From positions 1,798,001 to 1,862,000 of the forward strand of contig NZ_CP113116.1 of assembly GCF_026625985.1 (NCBI RefSeq): a stretch of 64,000 nt of DNA, in the 5' to 3' direction. Positions 53,435-61,705 of this stretch are shown here, piece after piece. The DNA is from Mycobacterium sp. Aquia_213. Lineage in GTDB: Bacteria; Actinomycetota; Actinomycetes; Mycobacteriales; Mycobacteriaceae. Positions within the stretch are counted from its first letter, which is position 1. Each line of letters opens with the position of its first letter. The notes beneath the pieces are model-generated. The model had not been told where the DNA came from. It was given only the letters and a program-made list of their open reading frames with translations, and made no database searches. The translations under genes and the position numbers were made by a program.

Positions 53435-54678
53435 GCCGCCACACTCCTTGGGTCGGTGATGTACCCGGTGATCGCCGACGCGGCAACGGTCGCCGGTGAG
53501 GCCATGAAGATCTCCGCCTCGGTACTGCCCATCCGTCCGGTGAAGTTGCGCGTGCTGGACGTGATGCACACCTCGCCGGGCCCGATGACCCCCATGTGGT
53601 AGCCGAAACACGCGCCGCACGTCGAATTGGTGACGACGCCACCCGCATCGGCGATGTCCTGCAAATAGCCCAACCGCATGGCTTGTCGGTACACCGCCTG
53701 CGAGGCCGGCGTCACGAGCAACCGCACCCCCGGGGCAACGGTCTTGCCGCGCAACACCCGTGCGGCGATCTCGAGGTCCTCGAGTTGACCGTTCGCGCAC
53801 GACCCGATGAACGCCTGGTCCACCTTCTGTCTGCCCAACTGCGAGACGGGCAGCCCGTTGCGGCTGACCGTGCCCGGCCGCGCCACGTAGGGTTCCAGGG
53901 CGGACAGGTCGATGTGCCGCACGTCGTGATACGTGGCGTCGGGATCCGGTGCCGCCGAGTCGTATCCGGTGACGCCGGCGTCGTCGAGGAATCGGGCCAG
54001 CACGTCGTCGGCGTCGAAGGTGCTGAAATCGGCCGACACCTCGGCGCCCTGAGTCGCGATGGTGCGCCGGTCGTGCATCGGGATGCCGGCCAGGCCCGGG
54101 CCGCCGAATTCCAGGTTCAGATTGGCGGCGTCACCGTACTCGTTGGCGATGTGCAAGAAGATGTCCTTGCCGCTCACCGAGTTTGGCTTGACGCCGTCGA
54201 GCTGGTAGCGGACCGTCGGCGCGACCTGGAACCAGGTGGTGCCGGTGCACATGATCGAGTAGATCTCGGCGGGGCCCAGTCCACGGGCGGCGGTGTTGTA
54301 GGCGCCGGCGGCGCAGGTGTGAGAGTCGGTGCAGGCCAAGACTTCCCCCGGTCGGGCCAGGCCGTTCTCGGCGATGACCTGATGGCAGATGCCGTGCCGG
54401 CCGACATCGTAGAAGCGTTCGATGCCGAAGTCGGCCACGAACTTGCGGGCATGCGGGCCGCCGGCGGCATCCTTGATGGTCGGTGCGGGCACTGCGTGGT
54501 CCATGACGACCGCCAGCTTGTCGGGGTCGTGAATCCGGTTGGGTTGGATCCACATGGTGGCGAATTGCAGATCGATCAGCACGGTCATATCGACGTCCAC
54601 GACGACGGTGTCGCCGGGCGACACGGAGTTCAGTCCGGCTTTGCGGGCAAAGATCTTTTCGATGATCGTCATGCCCAT
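53431..54678 (-). CDS. LeuC-like large subunit, [4Fe-4S] hydro-lyase
   Basis: 415 residues, the short archaeal/HacA-like length. Cluster cysteines are in GSCANGQ and TNSTCGACFGYHMG; the substrate pocket has TDSHTCAAGAYNT. Members of this branch dehydrate/rehydrate citrate-like acids such as isopropylmalate, homocitrate or, in nicotinate fermenters, dimethylmalate. It is not the normal leucine-pathway leuC, which in mycobacteria is elsewhere. The start (54678) lies inside the end of the lyase gene, after AAGGA; ATG 54672 is a second choice. Confidence 0.87.
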   Translation of the reverse strand: MGMTIIEKIFARKAGLNSVSPGDTVVVDVDMTVLIDLQFATMWIQPNRIHDPDKLAVVMDHAVPAPTIKDAAGGPHARKFVADFGIERFYDVGRHGICHQVIAENGLARPGEVLACTDSHTCAAGAYNTAARGLGPAEIYSIMCTGTTWFQVAPTVRYQLDGVKPNSVSGKDIFLHIANEYGDAANLNLEFGGPGLAGIPMHDRRTIATQGAEVSADFSTFDADDVLARFLDDAGVTGYDSAAPDPDATYHDVRHIDLSALEPYVARPGTVSRNGLPVSQLGRQKVDQAFIGSCANGQLEDLEIAARVLRGKTVAPGVRLLVTPASQAVYRQAMRLGYLQDIADAGGVVTNSTCGACFGYHMGVIGPGEVCITSSTRNFTGRMGSTEAEIFMASPATVAASAITGYITDPRSVAA

Positions 54679-55553
54679 GAGGCGTCCTTAGCTGCGTACC
54701 TAGTGTCGAGCTCGAGCCACTCGGACATGCCGACCAGATTGAAGAAGTCGGCGGGGCCGGTGGGCAGATGGGTTGCAACGTCGCTGCCGTTGAGCTGGCA
54801 AAGGCTTTGCAGCATACCGAATGTCGCTTGCATCAGCAGGTTGCTGGGGTGGATCGCGATCGCGTAACCCAACTCCTGTAGTCGCGACGCCGATTCCAGC
54901 GGCGTCAGCCCGCCCAGCACCAGATTGATCAGCAGGGGAGCGTCGACCTCGCGCGCGATGCGCTCGACCTCCTGCTCGTCCTGCGGCGCCTCGACGAAGA
55001 TGATGTCCGCCCCCGCTTCGGCATAACGATTCGCTCGCTCGATCGCCGCGTCCAGCCCGAGCGGGGCGCGGGCGTCGGTGCGGGCCACGACGAGGAGGCC
55101 GTCGTCGGACCTGGCGTCCAGCGCGGCCGCGAGCGTCTGTTCGAACACCGCGGCGTCGACGACCTGCTTGTCGGGTAGATGGCCGCAGCGCTTGGGAAAC
55201 ACCTGGTCTTCCAACTGGATTGCGGCCACTCCCGCCGCCTCGTAAGAGCGCACGGTGCGTACCACGTTCATCGGTGCGCCGTAGCCGGTGTCGGCGTCGG
55301 CGATCAACGGGATATCGCCCAACGCGCCGGCGATCATCCGGACCCGGTCGGCCATTTCGGTCGCGGTGACCAACCCGATGTCGGGCAGGCCGAACCCCGA
55401 AGCGGCGACACCCGCGCCGGTCATATACGCCGCGACGTGCCCGGTGCGTTTGGTCAGCTGTGCGGAGATGCCGTCGAAAACCCCTGGCGCGACGATGAGT
55501 TCGCGCTCGTCCAACAGCTCTCGCAGCCGTTGCCGGGCCGGTGTGCTGGTCAT
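54669..55553 (-). CDS. Isocitrate lyase/PEP mutase family lyase
   Basis: 294 residues. The TIM-barrel motifs are DADTGYG (metal and substrate) and QLEDQVFPKRCGHLPDK with the catalytic Cys123 in KRCGH, which is the pattern of true C-C lyases such as 2-methylisocitrate lyase and 2,3-dimethylmalate lyase rather than phosphonate mutases. It cleaves a hydroxy-tricarboxylate or dicarboxylate to pyruvate (or glyoxylate) plus a second acid. AAAGGAC precedes ATG 55553. It follows the MmgE/PrpD gene by 10 bases. Confidence 0.88.
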   Translation of the reverse strand: MTSTPARQRLRELLDERELIVAPGVFDGISAQLTKRTGHVAAYMTGAGVAASGFGLPDIGLVTATEMADRVRMIAGALGDIPLIADADTGYGAPMNVVRTVRSYEAAGVAAIQLEDQVFPKRCGHLPDKQVVDAAVFEQTLAAALDARSDDGLLVVARTDARAPLGLDAAIERANRYAEAGADIIFVEAPQDEQEVERIAREVDAPLLINLVLGGLTPLESASRLQELGYAIAIHPSNLLMQATFGMLQSLCQLNGSDVATHLPTGPADFFNLVGMSEWLELDTRYAAKDASWA

Positions 55554-55563
55554 GTCCGTCCTT

Positions 55564-56994
55564 TCAGTCCAGGGCGCCCGCGACGGGCGCGGCGAGCAGA
55601 TCGGTCAGGTCGCCGATGTCGTCCAGGTTTTCCAGACCGACCACCGCGCGCTCGATCGCGTCGGCACGGCCCCGGCTGGTCACCCGATCGGCGAGGGAAT
55701 GAAACTTCGCGACGAGCTCGTCATTGGTGACCGGGTCGGTCGGTGCGCCGTGGGGTAGGTCGACGCGAGCGCGGTGCACCGCGGCGTCACGGGTGGTCAC
55801 CGTCACGTCGGTGCGGAACCGCTCGGTGATGGGCGCGTTGGCCAATGACTCGTCGAGGTGTACCGACGTGTTGGCGATCAGGGACCAGATGTCGTCGGAG
55901 TCCAGCCGGGCTGCGGTGAACTGCTCGGGCAGCACGTTGCCGTCCAGCAGTGCCGCGGCGGTGGCGTACCCAATATTCATCTGGGCGCCGATCGGCGTGA
56001 GCGGGCGCTCCGGAACCCACCAGCCGTGCTTGTAGACGGTCTCGCCGACGGTGATGTCGACCTTCGAGATGTCCTCGGGTGCAAACGAACTCCGCAATTG
56101 CCGGGCCGCGTCGATCGCGGCGTGCAGGCCGCCCATCGCGGCGTAGGACTTGACCATGATGACCGTGATCTCCCAGCGCTGGCCGAGCTGGCCGGTCAAC
56201 GGCGCGGCGTCTGGATCGTGGCCCTCGCCGAAAACGCTGAGGAATCCGCCGTATTCACGCTCGAACACCCGCTTGATGCCGGTGTAACCGGCGGCGGCGA
56301 GCCCGGCCGCGTAGAAGCCGTTGCGTGCCGCCAGGCCGTGGTGCATGCGCTTGCTCATCGCCTCGTACTGCGCGGCCATCAGCCCCGCCGACTGAGTGCC
56401 GGCCAATCCGAGGGCGTCTTCGAGTTGTGCGGGGGACAGGCCGCGCAGCTTGCCCGAGGCCATGGCCGCCGAGTGCGTGCCAAAGACCGATCCCGAGTGC
56501 CAGCCGCGATCGAGCATCTGCGTTCCGTGCAACGTGTAGCCGACGCGCGGACCCACTTCGAAGCCGGCGATCGCCCCGAGCAGGAGTTCGGCACCCGTCG
56601 TCGAATGTGGCCGCACCGACGCCGTCGTGAGCAATGCCGGGATAAGCAACGAGCAGCTGTGCAGCGGCGCCAAAGGATGGAAGTCGTCGAGCTCGAAGCC
56701 CTGGATGAACGTGCCGTTGAGCACCGCGGCCGCGGGTGCCCCGGTGGTACGGCCGGTGCCGACCACCACGGTGTCGCCGGCGCCCTCCAGCCCCAGGATC
56801 GCGCCGGTGGCGACGCGGGACCATGGCAATTGAGCACCGACCAGCGCGCATCCCAGCCCGTCGAGCAGGAGATATTTCGCGCGCTCCACCACATCCGGCG
56901 GGACATCGTCGAGCGCGAGGCCGGCGACCCAGGTGGCCAATCGCCCGGTCGGGCCGGCCGGATCGGTGGCGACGTGTTGCTGCACCGCGGTCAT
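55564..56994 (-). CDS. MmgE/PrpD family dehydratase-like protein
   Basis: 476 residues. MmgE/PrpD proteins dehydrate 2-methylcitrate, or decarboxylate cis-aconitate. Features seen: LLLDGLGCALVGA, an FIQGFELDDFHP segment with the expected active-site Asp and His, GSVFGTHSAAMASGKL, and KSYAAMGGLHAAIDAARQL. ATG 56994 has GGGGAG upstream and starts just after the operator; the reading frame could extend to 57054, but that would run through the operator. First gene of the operon with lyase, LeuC-like, LeuD-like and PEBP genes. Confidence 0.87.
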   Translation of the reverse strand: MTAVQQHVATDPAGPTGRLATWVAGLALDDVPPDVVERAKYLLLDGLGCALVGAQLPWSRVATGAILGLEGAGDTVVVGTGRTTGAPAAAVLNGTFIQGFELDDFHPLAPLHSCSLLIPALLTTASVRPHSTTGAELLLGAIAGFEVGPRVGYTLHGTQMLDRGWHSGSVFGTHSAAMASGKLRGLSPAQLEDALGLAGTQSAGLMAAQYEAMSKRMHHGLAARNGFYAAGLAAAGYTGIKRVFEREYGGFLSVFGEGHDPDAAPLTGQLGQRWEITVIMVKSYAAMGGLHAAIDAARQLRSSFAPEDISKVDITVGETVYKHGWWVPERPLTPIGAQMNIGYATAAALLDGNVLPEQFTAARLDSDDIWSLIANTSVHLDESLANAPITERFRTDVTVTTRDAAVHRARVDLPHGAPTDPVTNDELVAKFHSLADRVTSRGRADAIERAVVGLENLDDIGDLTDLLAAPVAGALD

Positions 56995-57012
56995 CGGATC
57001 TCCCCAGAGTAG

Positions 57013-57042
57013 ATCAGTTGTTATATATCTATAACAACTGAT
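57013..57042. promoter_or_regulatory. 30 bp palindromic operator between GntR regulator and operon
   Basis: ATCAGTTGTTATA (57013-57025) and TATAACAACTGAT (57030-57042) are perfect 13 bp inverted arms around TATC. The site is AT-rich in a GC-rich genome and sits 18 bases before the MmgE/PrpD start and 30 bases before gntR, so it overlaps both promoters. GntR/HutC proteins bind such dyads. Confidence 0.85.
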
Positions 57043-57071
57043 GCTCAGGCGCAAGGGGACGATGTGGGAGC

Positions 57072-57890
57072 ATGACCACCATGCGGGAGGCCAACGCCGA
57101 AAGCAGTCCGGTATCCGCCGGCGCCGGGGTGCCGCTGCACCGGCAACTCTTTTTGGTGTTGCACGACGAGATCGACCGCGGCGTGCTGGCTCCCGGCGAC
57201 GGGTTGCCCACCGAGCAGACGTTGTGCGATCAATTCGGCGTTTCGCGCATCACGGTTCGTCGCGCGCTGGCCGACCTGGCCGACCAGGGATACATCGAGC
57301 GCCGCCAGGGTGTCGGCTCGTTCGTGCGGGAGCACGCCCCGGGCGACCCGCCGGCGGCGGGCGGTTCCTATATGGACGGGCTGCGCCAGGCACAGTTCGA
57401 GACCGAGGTCGACGTGCTCGAACTCGACTCGCATCGTCGCCCTGCGCGGGCCGTCGCCGACGCGCTCGAGACGTCGGGCGAGCTGCTGCACATCGTGCGG
57501 GTGCGCCGCCAGCGCCGCACCGGTGAACCGTTGATGGTCACCGAAGCTTGGCTGCCAAACGAATTGGCGGACACGTTGACCGAGCCGGCATTGCGGCGCG
57601 AGCCGCTTTACGAACTGCTTGCGAAGGAGGGGATCGTGGTGCAGCGGATGCGACACGAGATCACTGCCGAGATCGCGGGCCCGCGCTACGCGCGCCTGCT
57701 CGACACCGCGATCGGCGCCGCGCTGCTACGGGTCAACCGCCTCGCGTTCGTGGCGGACCGGCCGCATCACTACCTGTCGATTCTGTTGTCGCCGAACCGC
57801 AGTCGGGTGTTGATGAGTCAGTCGGCGGCCGAGCTGGAAACCGGTGATGGCTTGGCGATCGCCCACGACGTGCGCCGAGACTCGCGCTAA
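57072..57890 (+). CDS. GntR-family regulator, HutC/UTRA type
   Basis: 272 residues. The winged helix-turn-helix (20-85: PLHRQLFLVLHDEIDRG, FGVSRITVRRALADLADQGYIERRQG) is followed by a UTRA ligand domain (105-255). HutC-type proteins bind small acids or sugars. It is divergent from the MmgE/PrpD operon with the dyad in between, so it is the obvious local regulator. ATG 57072; ATG 57081 is an alternative nine bases later. It converges with the methyltransferase-like gene with a four-base overlap. Confidence 0.92.
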   Translation: MTTMREANAESSPVSAGAGVPLHRQLFLVLHDEIDRGVLAPGDGLPTEQTLCDQFGVSRITVRRALADLADQGYIERRQGVGSFVREHAPGDPPAAGGSYMDGLRQAQFETEVDVLELDSHRRPARAVADALETSGELLHIVRVRRQRRTGEPLMVTEAWLPNELADTLTEPALRREPLYELLAKEGIVVQRMRHEITAEIAGPRYARLLDTAIGAALLRVNRLAFVADRPHHYLSILLSPNRSRVLMSQSAAELETGDGLAIAHDVRRDSR

Positions 57891-58492
57891 CGAATCAGTC
57901 CGACGCCCGGGATGAAGCGGCCGACGGCTGCCGCGTAGGCCCGGTAGGCATCGCCGTGGGCGCGCAACAGGTGCGGCTCCTCGACACGGCGTACTTGCAG
58001 CTCGACGGTGACGACAAGCAGGATAAAGCCAGCGCAGGCAACGAGATTCGGTGTTACCAGTGCGATCCCGAAACCGAACGTGAACATGGCGGTGTAGATC
58101 GGGTTGCGCACTTGCCCGAACACGCCGGTGTTCACCAGCGTGGTGGTCTCCCGTTCGTCCACCCCGATCCGCCAAGAATCACCCATCTCGAGTTGCGCGT
58201 ACACCGTTGCCGCGATGCCGGTCATCGCGATCGCGATACCGGCGACCTGGATCCAGGCGGAGCTCAACGCGGCCAACGGGGCAACGACGTTGCAAAGCTG
58301 CAGGATTGGAGCGCTCACCGCGACGAGCAGCGCGAACACGAAGCCGCCGCCCGCGATCCAGTGTATGGCCCCACCTCTGACCCGGCGAAAGCCGGTGGAC
58401 CCGGTGCGGCGGTATTGCAGCCAACTGCGCCAACCGAATCCGAGCACCCCGAAAGCAGCGAAGAGCACCAGGGCGATGGCGGCGGTGTTCAT
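57887..58492 (-). CDS. Isoprenylcysteine carboxyl methyltransferase-like membrane protein
   Basis: 201 residues with five hydrophobic segments. The C-terminal GVFGQVRNPIYTAMFTF and VEEPHLLRAHGDAYRAYAAAVGRFIPG are the AdoMet-binding signature of the ICMT/PEMT group (RNPxY, Glu and Arg motifs). It may methylate a membrane-bound substrate; bacterial members act on small lipids or unknown groups. ATG 58492 overlaps the ribokinase stop (ATGA), so it is co-translated with rbsK, as Rv2437-rbsK in M. tuberculosis. The upstream frame extending to 59266 is a shadow of rbsK. Confidence 0.85.
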   Translation of the reverse strand: MNTAAIALVLFAAFGVLGFGWRSWLQYRRTGSTGFRRVRGGAIHWIAGGGFVFALLVAVSAPILQLCNVVAPLAALSSAWIQVAGIAIAMTGIAATVYAQLEMGDSWRIGVDERETTTLVNTGVFGQVRNPIYTAMFTFGFGIALVTPNLVACAGFILLVVTVELQVRRVEEPHLLRAHGDAYRAYAAAVGRFIPGVGLIR

Positions 58493-59367
58493 CGCGCGGG
58501 GTCGGGCACTGCCGCGTCGATGGCGTCGGAATCCGGTGCGCAGTCGCCGGCTCCGGGCACCAGTGTCGACAGCGCGGCCGCGGTGCAGGCGCGCTGCAAG
58601 GCGGCCAGTCGCTCGGCCCGCGAACCCGGGCCGCATGGCCAATGTGCCGCCAGCACTCCGGCGAAGACGTCGCCGGCGCCGGTGGTGTCGGCCGCGTTGA
58701 CGGTGGGTGCGGGTACCCAGAGTTCGTCGTCGGGACTCAGGTAGCGGGCGCCGCGGGCACCGAGCGTGGTCACCAAATAGGTTGGCCGCCAGGGCAATTC
58801 CTCGGCTTCGGCTTCGTTGGTGATCACCACGTCCGCGAGCTGCGCCAGTTCGGCCAGGGCGCTTCGCTGCTGGTGGCGTGGTGAGGCGTTGACGATGACG
58901 ATCGCTCCGGCCGTTTTGGCCTCGCGTGCCGCGGCCGTCGCGGTCGCGATCGGAATCTCCAACTGGGTCAACAACACATCGCAGTCGGCGACCGCCCGGG
59001 TGGCCGCGGGGGTCAGGGTCAACTGCCCGTTGGCGCCCGGCGCCACCACGATGGTGTTCTCGGCGCCGGCATCCACCACGATGATCGCCGTACCACTGGG
59101 TCCGGGCACGGCCACGGTCGCGTCCAGCCCAACGCCGTTGGCCGCCAGGTGCGCCCGCAGCGGTTCGGCCGCGGCGTCGTCGCCGACCGCGCCGACGAAT
59201 TGCACCTGCGCCCCCGCGCGTGCCGCGGCCACGGCCTGGTTGCCACCCTTGCCGCCGGGTGCGCAATTCAATGACGACGCGAGCACGGTCTCGCCCGGGC
59301 GGGGAAGGGCGGCCACGTCGCAGGTGATGTCCATGTTCACGCTGCCCACGACGCAGACTCGAGCCAT
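58489..59367 (-). CDS. rbsK: Ribokinase (PfkB family)
   Basis: 292 residues from ATG 59367. Phosphorylates ribose to ribose 5-phosphate. The PfkB motifs are GGKGGNQAVAAARAGA near the start and DTTGAGDVFAGVLA with the catalytic Asp near the end. A longer frame to 59415 adds 16 non-conserved residues. It complements rpiB elsewhere in the window in ribose use. It is divergent from the receptor gene. Confidence 0.92.
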   Translation of the reverse strand: MARVCVVGSVNMDITCDVAALPRPGETVLASSLNCAPGGKGGNQAVAAARAGAQVQFVGAVGDDAAAEPLRAHLAANGVGLDATVAVPGPSGTAIIVVDAGAENTIVVAPGANGQLTLTPAATRAVADCDVLLTQLEIPIATATAAAREAKTAGAIVIVNASPRHQQRSALAELAQLADVVITNEAEAEELPWRPTYLVTTLGARGARYLSPDDELWVPAPTVNAADTTGAGDVFAGVLAAHWPCGPGSRAERLAALQRACTAAALSTLVPGAGDCAPDSDAIDAAVPDPAR

Positions 59368-59448
59368 CTCGCCAACGCTAGTCGCGTCCGGCGTGCCTTT
59401 TGCAGGCAATCGCATGGCTCAAACGCCAATTTTGTGATGTCCGCGCGC

Positions 59449-59454
59449 TAGTGT
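59449..59454 (+). promoter_or_regulatory. Candidate -10 (TAGTGT) of the cyclase-like receptor gene
   Basis: TAGTGT fits TANNNT and would give a leader of about 30 bases ending in GGGAAGGGGAAG before GTG 59492. No good -35. Confidence 0.4.
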
Positions 59455-59491
59455 GCTGCGTGAGCAGCGCCTCTTTGGGAAGGGGAAGCGA

Positions 59492-61705
59492 GTGACATCG
59501 AGTGAGCTGGCCGGCGCCGAATCGACCGCCGAATCCGTCCCGGCCGAAGAGGCAGCGACTCAAGGCAGAGAGCCGCGCAGTATTGCGAGGTTTCGCCGTC
59601 GGCGCGTTTTCCGGGTAGGCATCCAGTCCAAGCTGTTGATGACGCTCTTGATCTGCAGCATCTTCTCGGTGGCCGTCGTTGGCCTGATCGGGGCGCTCAC
59701 CGGGCGCAGTGCGCTGCGGCAGGTCGAGGCCGAGCGGCTGATCGAGTTGCGCGAATCGCAGAAGCGGCAGTTGGACGCGCTGTTCAAGCAAATGACGAAT
59801 TCGCTCGTCGTCTACAGCGGCGGGTTCAGCGTTGTTCAGGCGATGGAGGCGTTCACCACCGGCTTCAGTCAATTGGGCAACGCGACGATCAGTCCCGCGC
59901 AACAGCAGTCGCTCGTCAACTACTACGACAACCAGATGATCAAACCGATCAAACGGATCACCGGTGAAACGATCGATATCAATGCGGTGCTGCCGAGTTC
60001 GAACGCGCAGAAATATCTTCAGGCGAATTACACCGCGCCGCCCAGGCCCGGCCCCGACGGGTTGCCCGTCGTGGATGCGGGCGACGGCAGCGCCTGGACG
60101 GCGGCCAACGCCCGCTTCGATTTCTACATGCGCGGAATCGTCACCCGCTTCGACTATCGGGACGTGCTGTTGCTCGACAACCAGGGCAATGTCGTCTATT
60201 CCGTGGCCAAGGGCCCCGACCTGGGCACCAATGTCTTCACCGGCCCGTATCGCGAATCCAATCTGCGCGATGCATTCCAAAAGGCGTTGCGCTCCAACGA
60301 CGTCGACTTCGTCTGGATCACCGACTTCCAGACGTATCAACCGGCACTGGACGCCCCCACCGGTTGGGTGGTGTCGCCGATCGGCATGAACGGCAAGGTC
60401 GACGGCGTGATGGCGTGGCCGCTGCCAACTCCAAAGATCAACAAGATCATGACCGCCGACAAGCAGTGGGACGCCGCCGGCATGGGCCCGTCGACCGAGT
60501 CGTATTTGGTGGGCCCCGACGGCTTGATGCGGTCCGATTCCCGAGAATTCCTCGAGGATCCGGAGGCATATCGTCGCGATGCCATCGCTGCCGGAACTGC
60601 GCCCGACGTGGTGAACAGGGCGATCCAGTTGGGCACCACGATCCTCGTTCAGCCGGCCCAAACCAAGGGTTTTCTAGCCTCCCAACGCGGCCAGACCGGA
60701 ACCGTCACCGCCACCGATTACACGGGCAATAGCGAGATGGAGGCCTATACGCCGTTGACGGTGCCGAATTCCGATCTGCATTGGTCGATTCTGGTGACGC
60801 GCGACGACTCCGATGCTTTTGCGCGGCTGGGCAGATTCAGCCAGACATTGGTGGTCGGCGTCGCCTCGATGATCTTCATCGTGTGTGTCGCCTCGATGGT
60901 GCTTGCCCAGATCATGCTGCGGCCGGTCCGGCGGCTCCAGGCCGGGACGCAGAAGATCAGCTCCGGTGACTACGAAGTCAGCATCCCGGTACGGTCCCGC
61001 GACGAAATCGGGGACCTCACTCAGGCTTTCAACGAGATGAGCCGGAATCTGGCGATCAAGGACGAGCTGCTCAACGAGCAGCGGAAGGAAAACAACCGCC
61101 TTTTGCTGGCACTCATGCCGGAGTCGGTGGCGCAACGGTATCGCGAGGGCCAGGAGACCATCGCGCAAAAGCACCAGGATGTGGCCATCATCTTCGCCGA
61201 TATCGTTGGGCTGGACGAGATTTCGATCGACCTGTCCGGCAACGAACTGGTGGAAATCGTCGACGGACTATTCCGGCAGTTCGACGCGGCAGCCGAAGCC
61301 CTTGGCGTCGAACGGATTCGCACCTTCCACAACGGCTACCTCGCCAGCTGCGGGGTCGTCACCCCGCGACTGGACAGCATTTACCGAAGCCTGGACTTCG
61401 CTCTGGAGATGCGTCAGATCATCGAGCGGTTCAACAGTCAAACCTCACACGAGCTGAAGCTCCGCGTCGGCATCAACACCGGCAACGTGACCAGCGGACT
61501 GGTGGGACGATCAAGTCTCGTCTATGACATGTGGGGCGGCGCGGTAAGCCTGGCCTACCAAATGCACAGTGGCGCACCGCAGCCCGGCATCTACGTCACC
61601 TCGAGTGTGTACGAGGCAATGCGGGATGTCCGGCAATTCACGCCGGCCGGCACGATCTCGGTCGGCGGAACAGATCAGCCGATCTATCGGTTGTCGGAGC
61701 GGTAA
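59492..61705 (+). CDS. Transmembrane receptor with degenerate class III cyclase domain
   Basis: 737 residues, Rv2435c type, from GTG 59492. Layout: cytoplasmic N-terminus; membrane helix (about 43-68); large outer Cache-like sensor (70-430); second helix (448-472); HAMP (475-525); class III nucleotidyl-cyclase domain (560-720). The first metal Asp570 (FADIVG) is kept, but the second metal position is Asn614 (HNG instead of xGD), and the transition-state Asn and Arg are Ser686 and Gln690. The substrate-region Asp679 remains. Ordinary cyclase activity is unlikely. Its stop overlaps the channel gene start by one base. Confidence 0.9.
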   Translation: MTSSELAGAESTAESVPAEEAATQGREPRSIARFRRRRVFRVGIQSKLLMTLLICSIFSVAVVGLIGALTGRSALRQVEAERLIELRESQKRQLDALFKQMTNSLVVYSGGFSVVQAMEAFTTGFSQLGNATISPAQQQSLVNYYDNQMIKPIKRITGETIDINAVLPSSNAQKYLQANYTAPPRPGPDGLPVVDAGDGSAWTAANARFDFYMRGIVTRFDYRDVLLLDNQGNVVYSVAKGPDLGTNVFTGPYRESNLRDAFQKALRSNDVDFVWITDFQTYQPALDAPTGWVVSPIGMNGKVDGVMAWPLPTPKINKIMTADKQWDAAGMGPSTESYLVGPDGLMRSDSREFLEDPEAYRRDAIAAGTAPDVVNRAIQLGTTILVQPAQTKGFLASQRGQTGTVTATDYTGNSEMEAYTPLTVPNSDLHWSILVTRDDSDAFARLGRFSQTLVVGVASMIFIVCVASMVLAQIMLRPVRRLQAGTQKISSGDYEVSIPVRSRDEIGDLTQAFNEMSRNLAIKDELLNEQRKENNRLLLALMPESVAQRYREGQETIAQKHQDVAIIFADIVGLDEISIDLSGNELVEIVDGLFRQFDAAAEALGVERIRTFHNGYLASCGVVTPRLDSIYRSLDFALEMRQIIERFNSQTSHELKLRVGINTGNVTSGLVGRSSLVYDMWGGAVSLAYQMHSGAPQPGIYVTSSVYEAMRDVRQFTPAGTISVGGTDQPIYRLSER

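Noticed and set aside
53434..53800. Extended N-terminus of the LeuD-like protein
   Set aside because: The extension runs through the LeuC-like gene out of frame; the ATGA overlap gives the natural start.
38261..57890. Prophage or IS-borne island
   Set aside because: No integrase, transposase, terminal repeats or tRNA target next to either accessory block.
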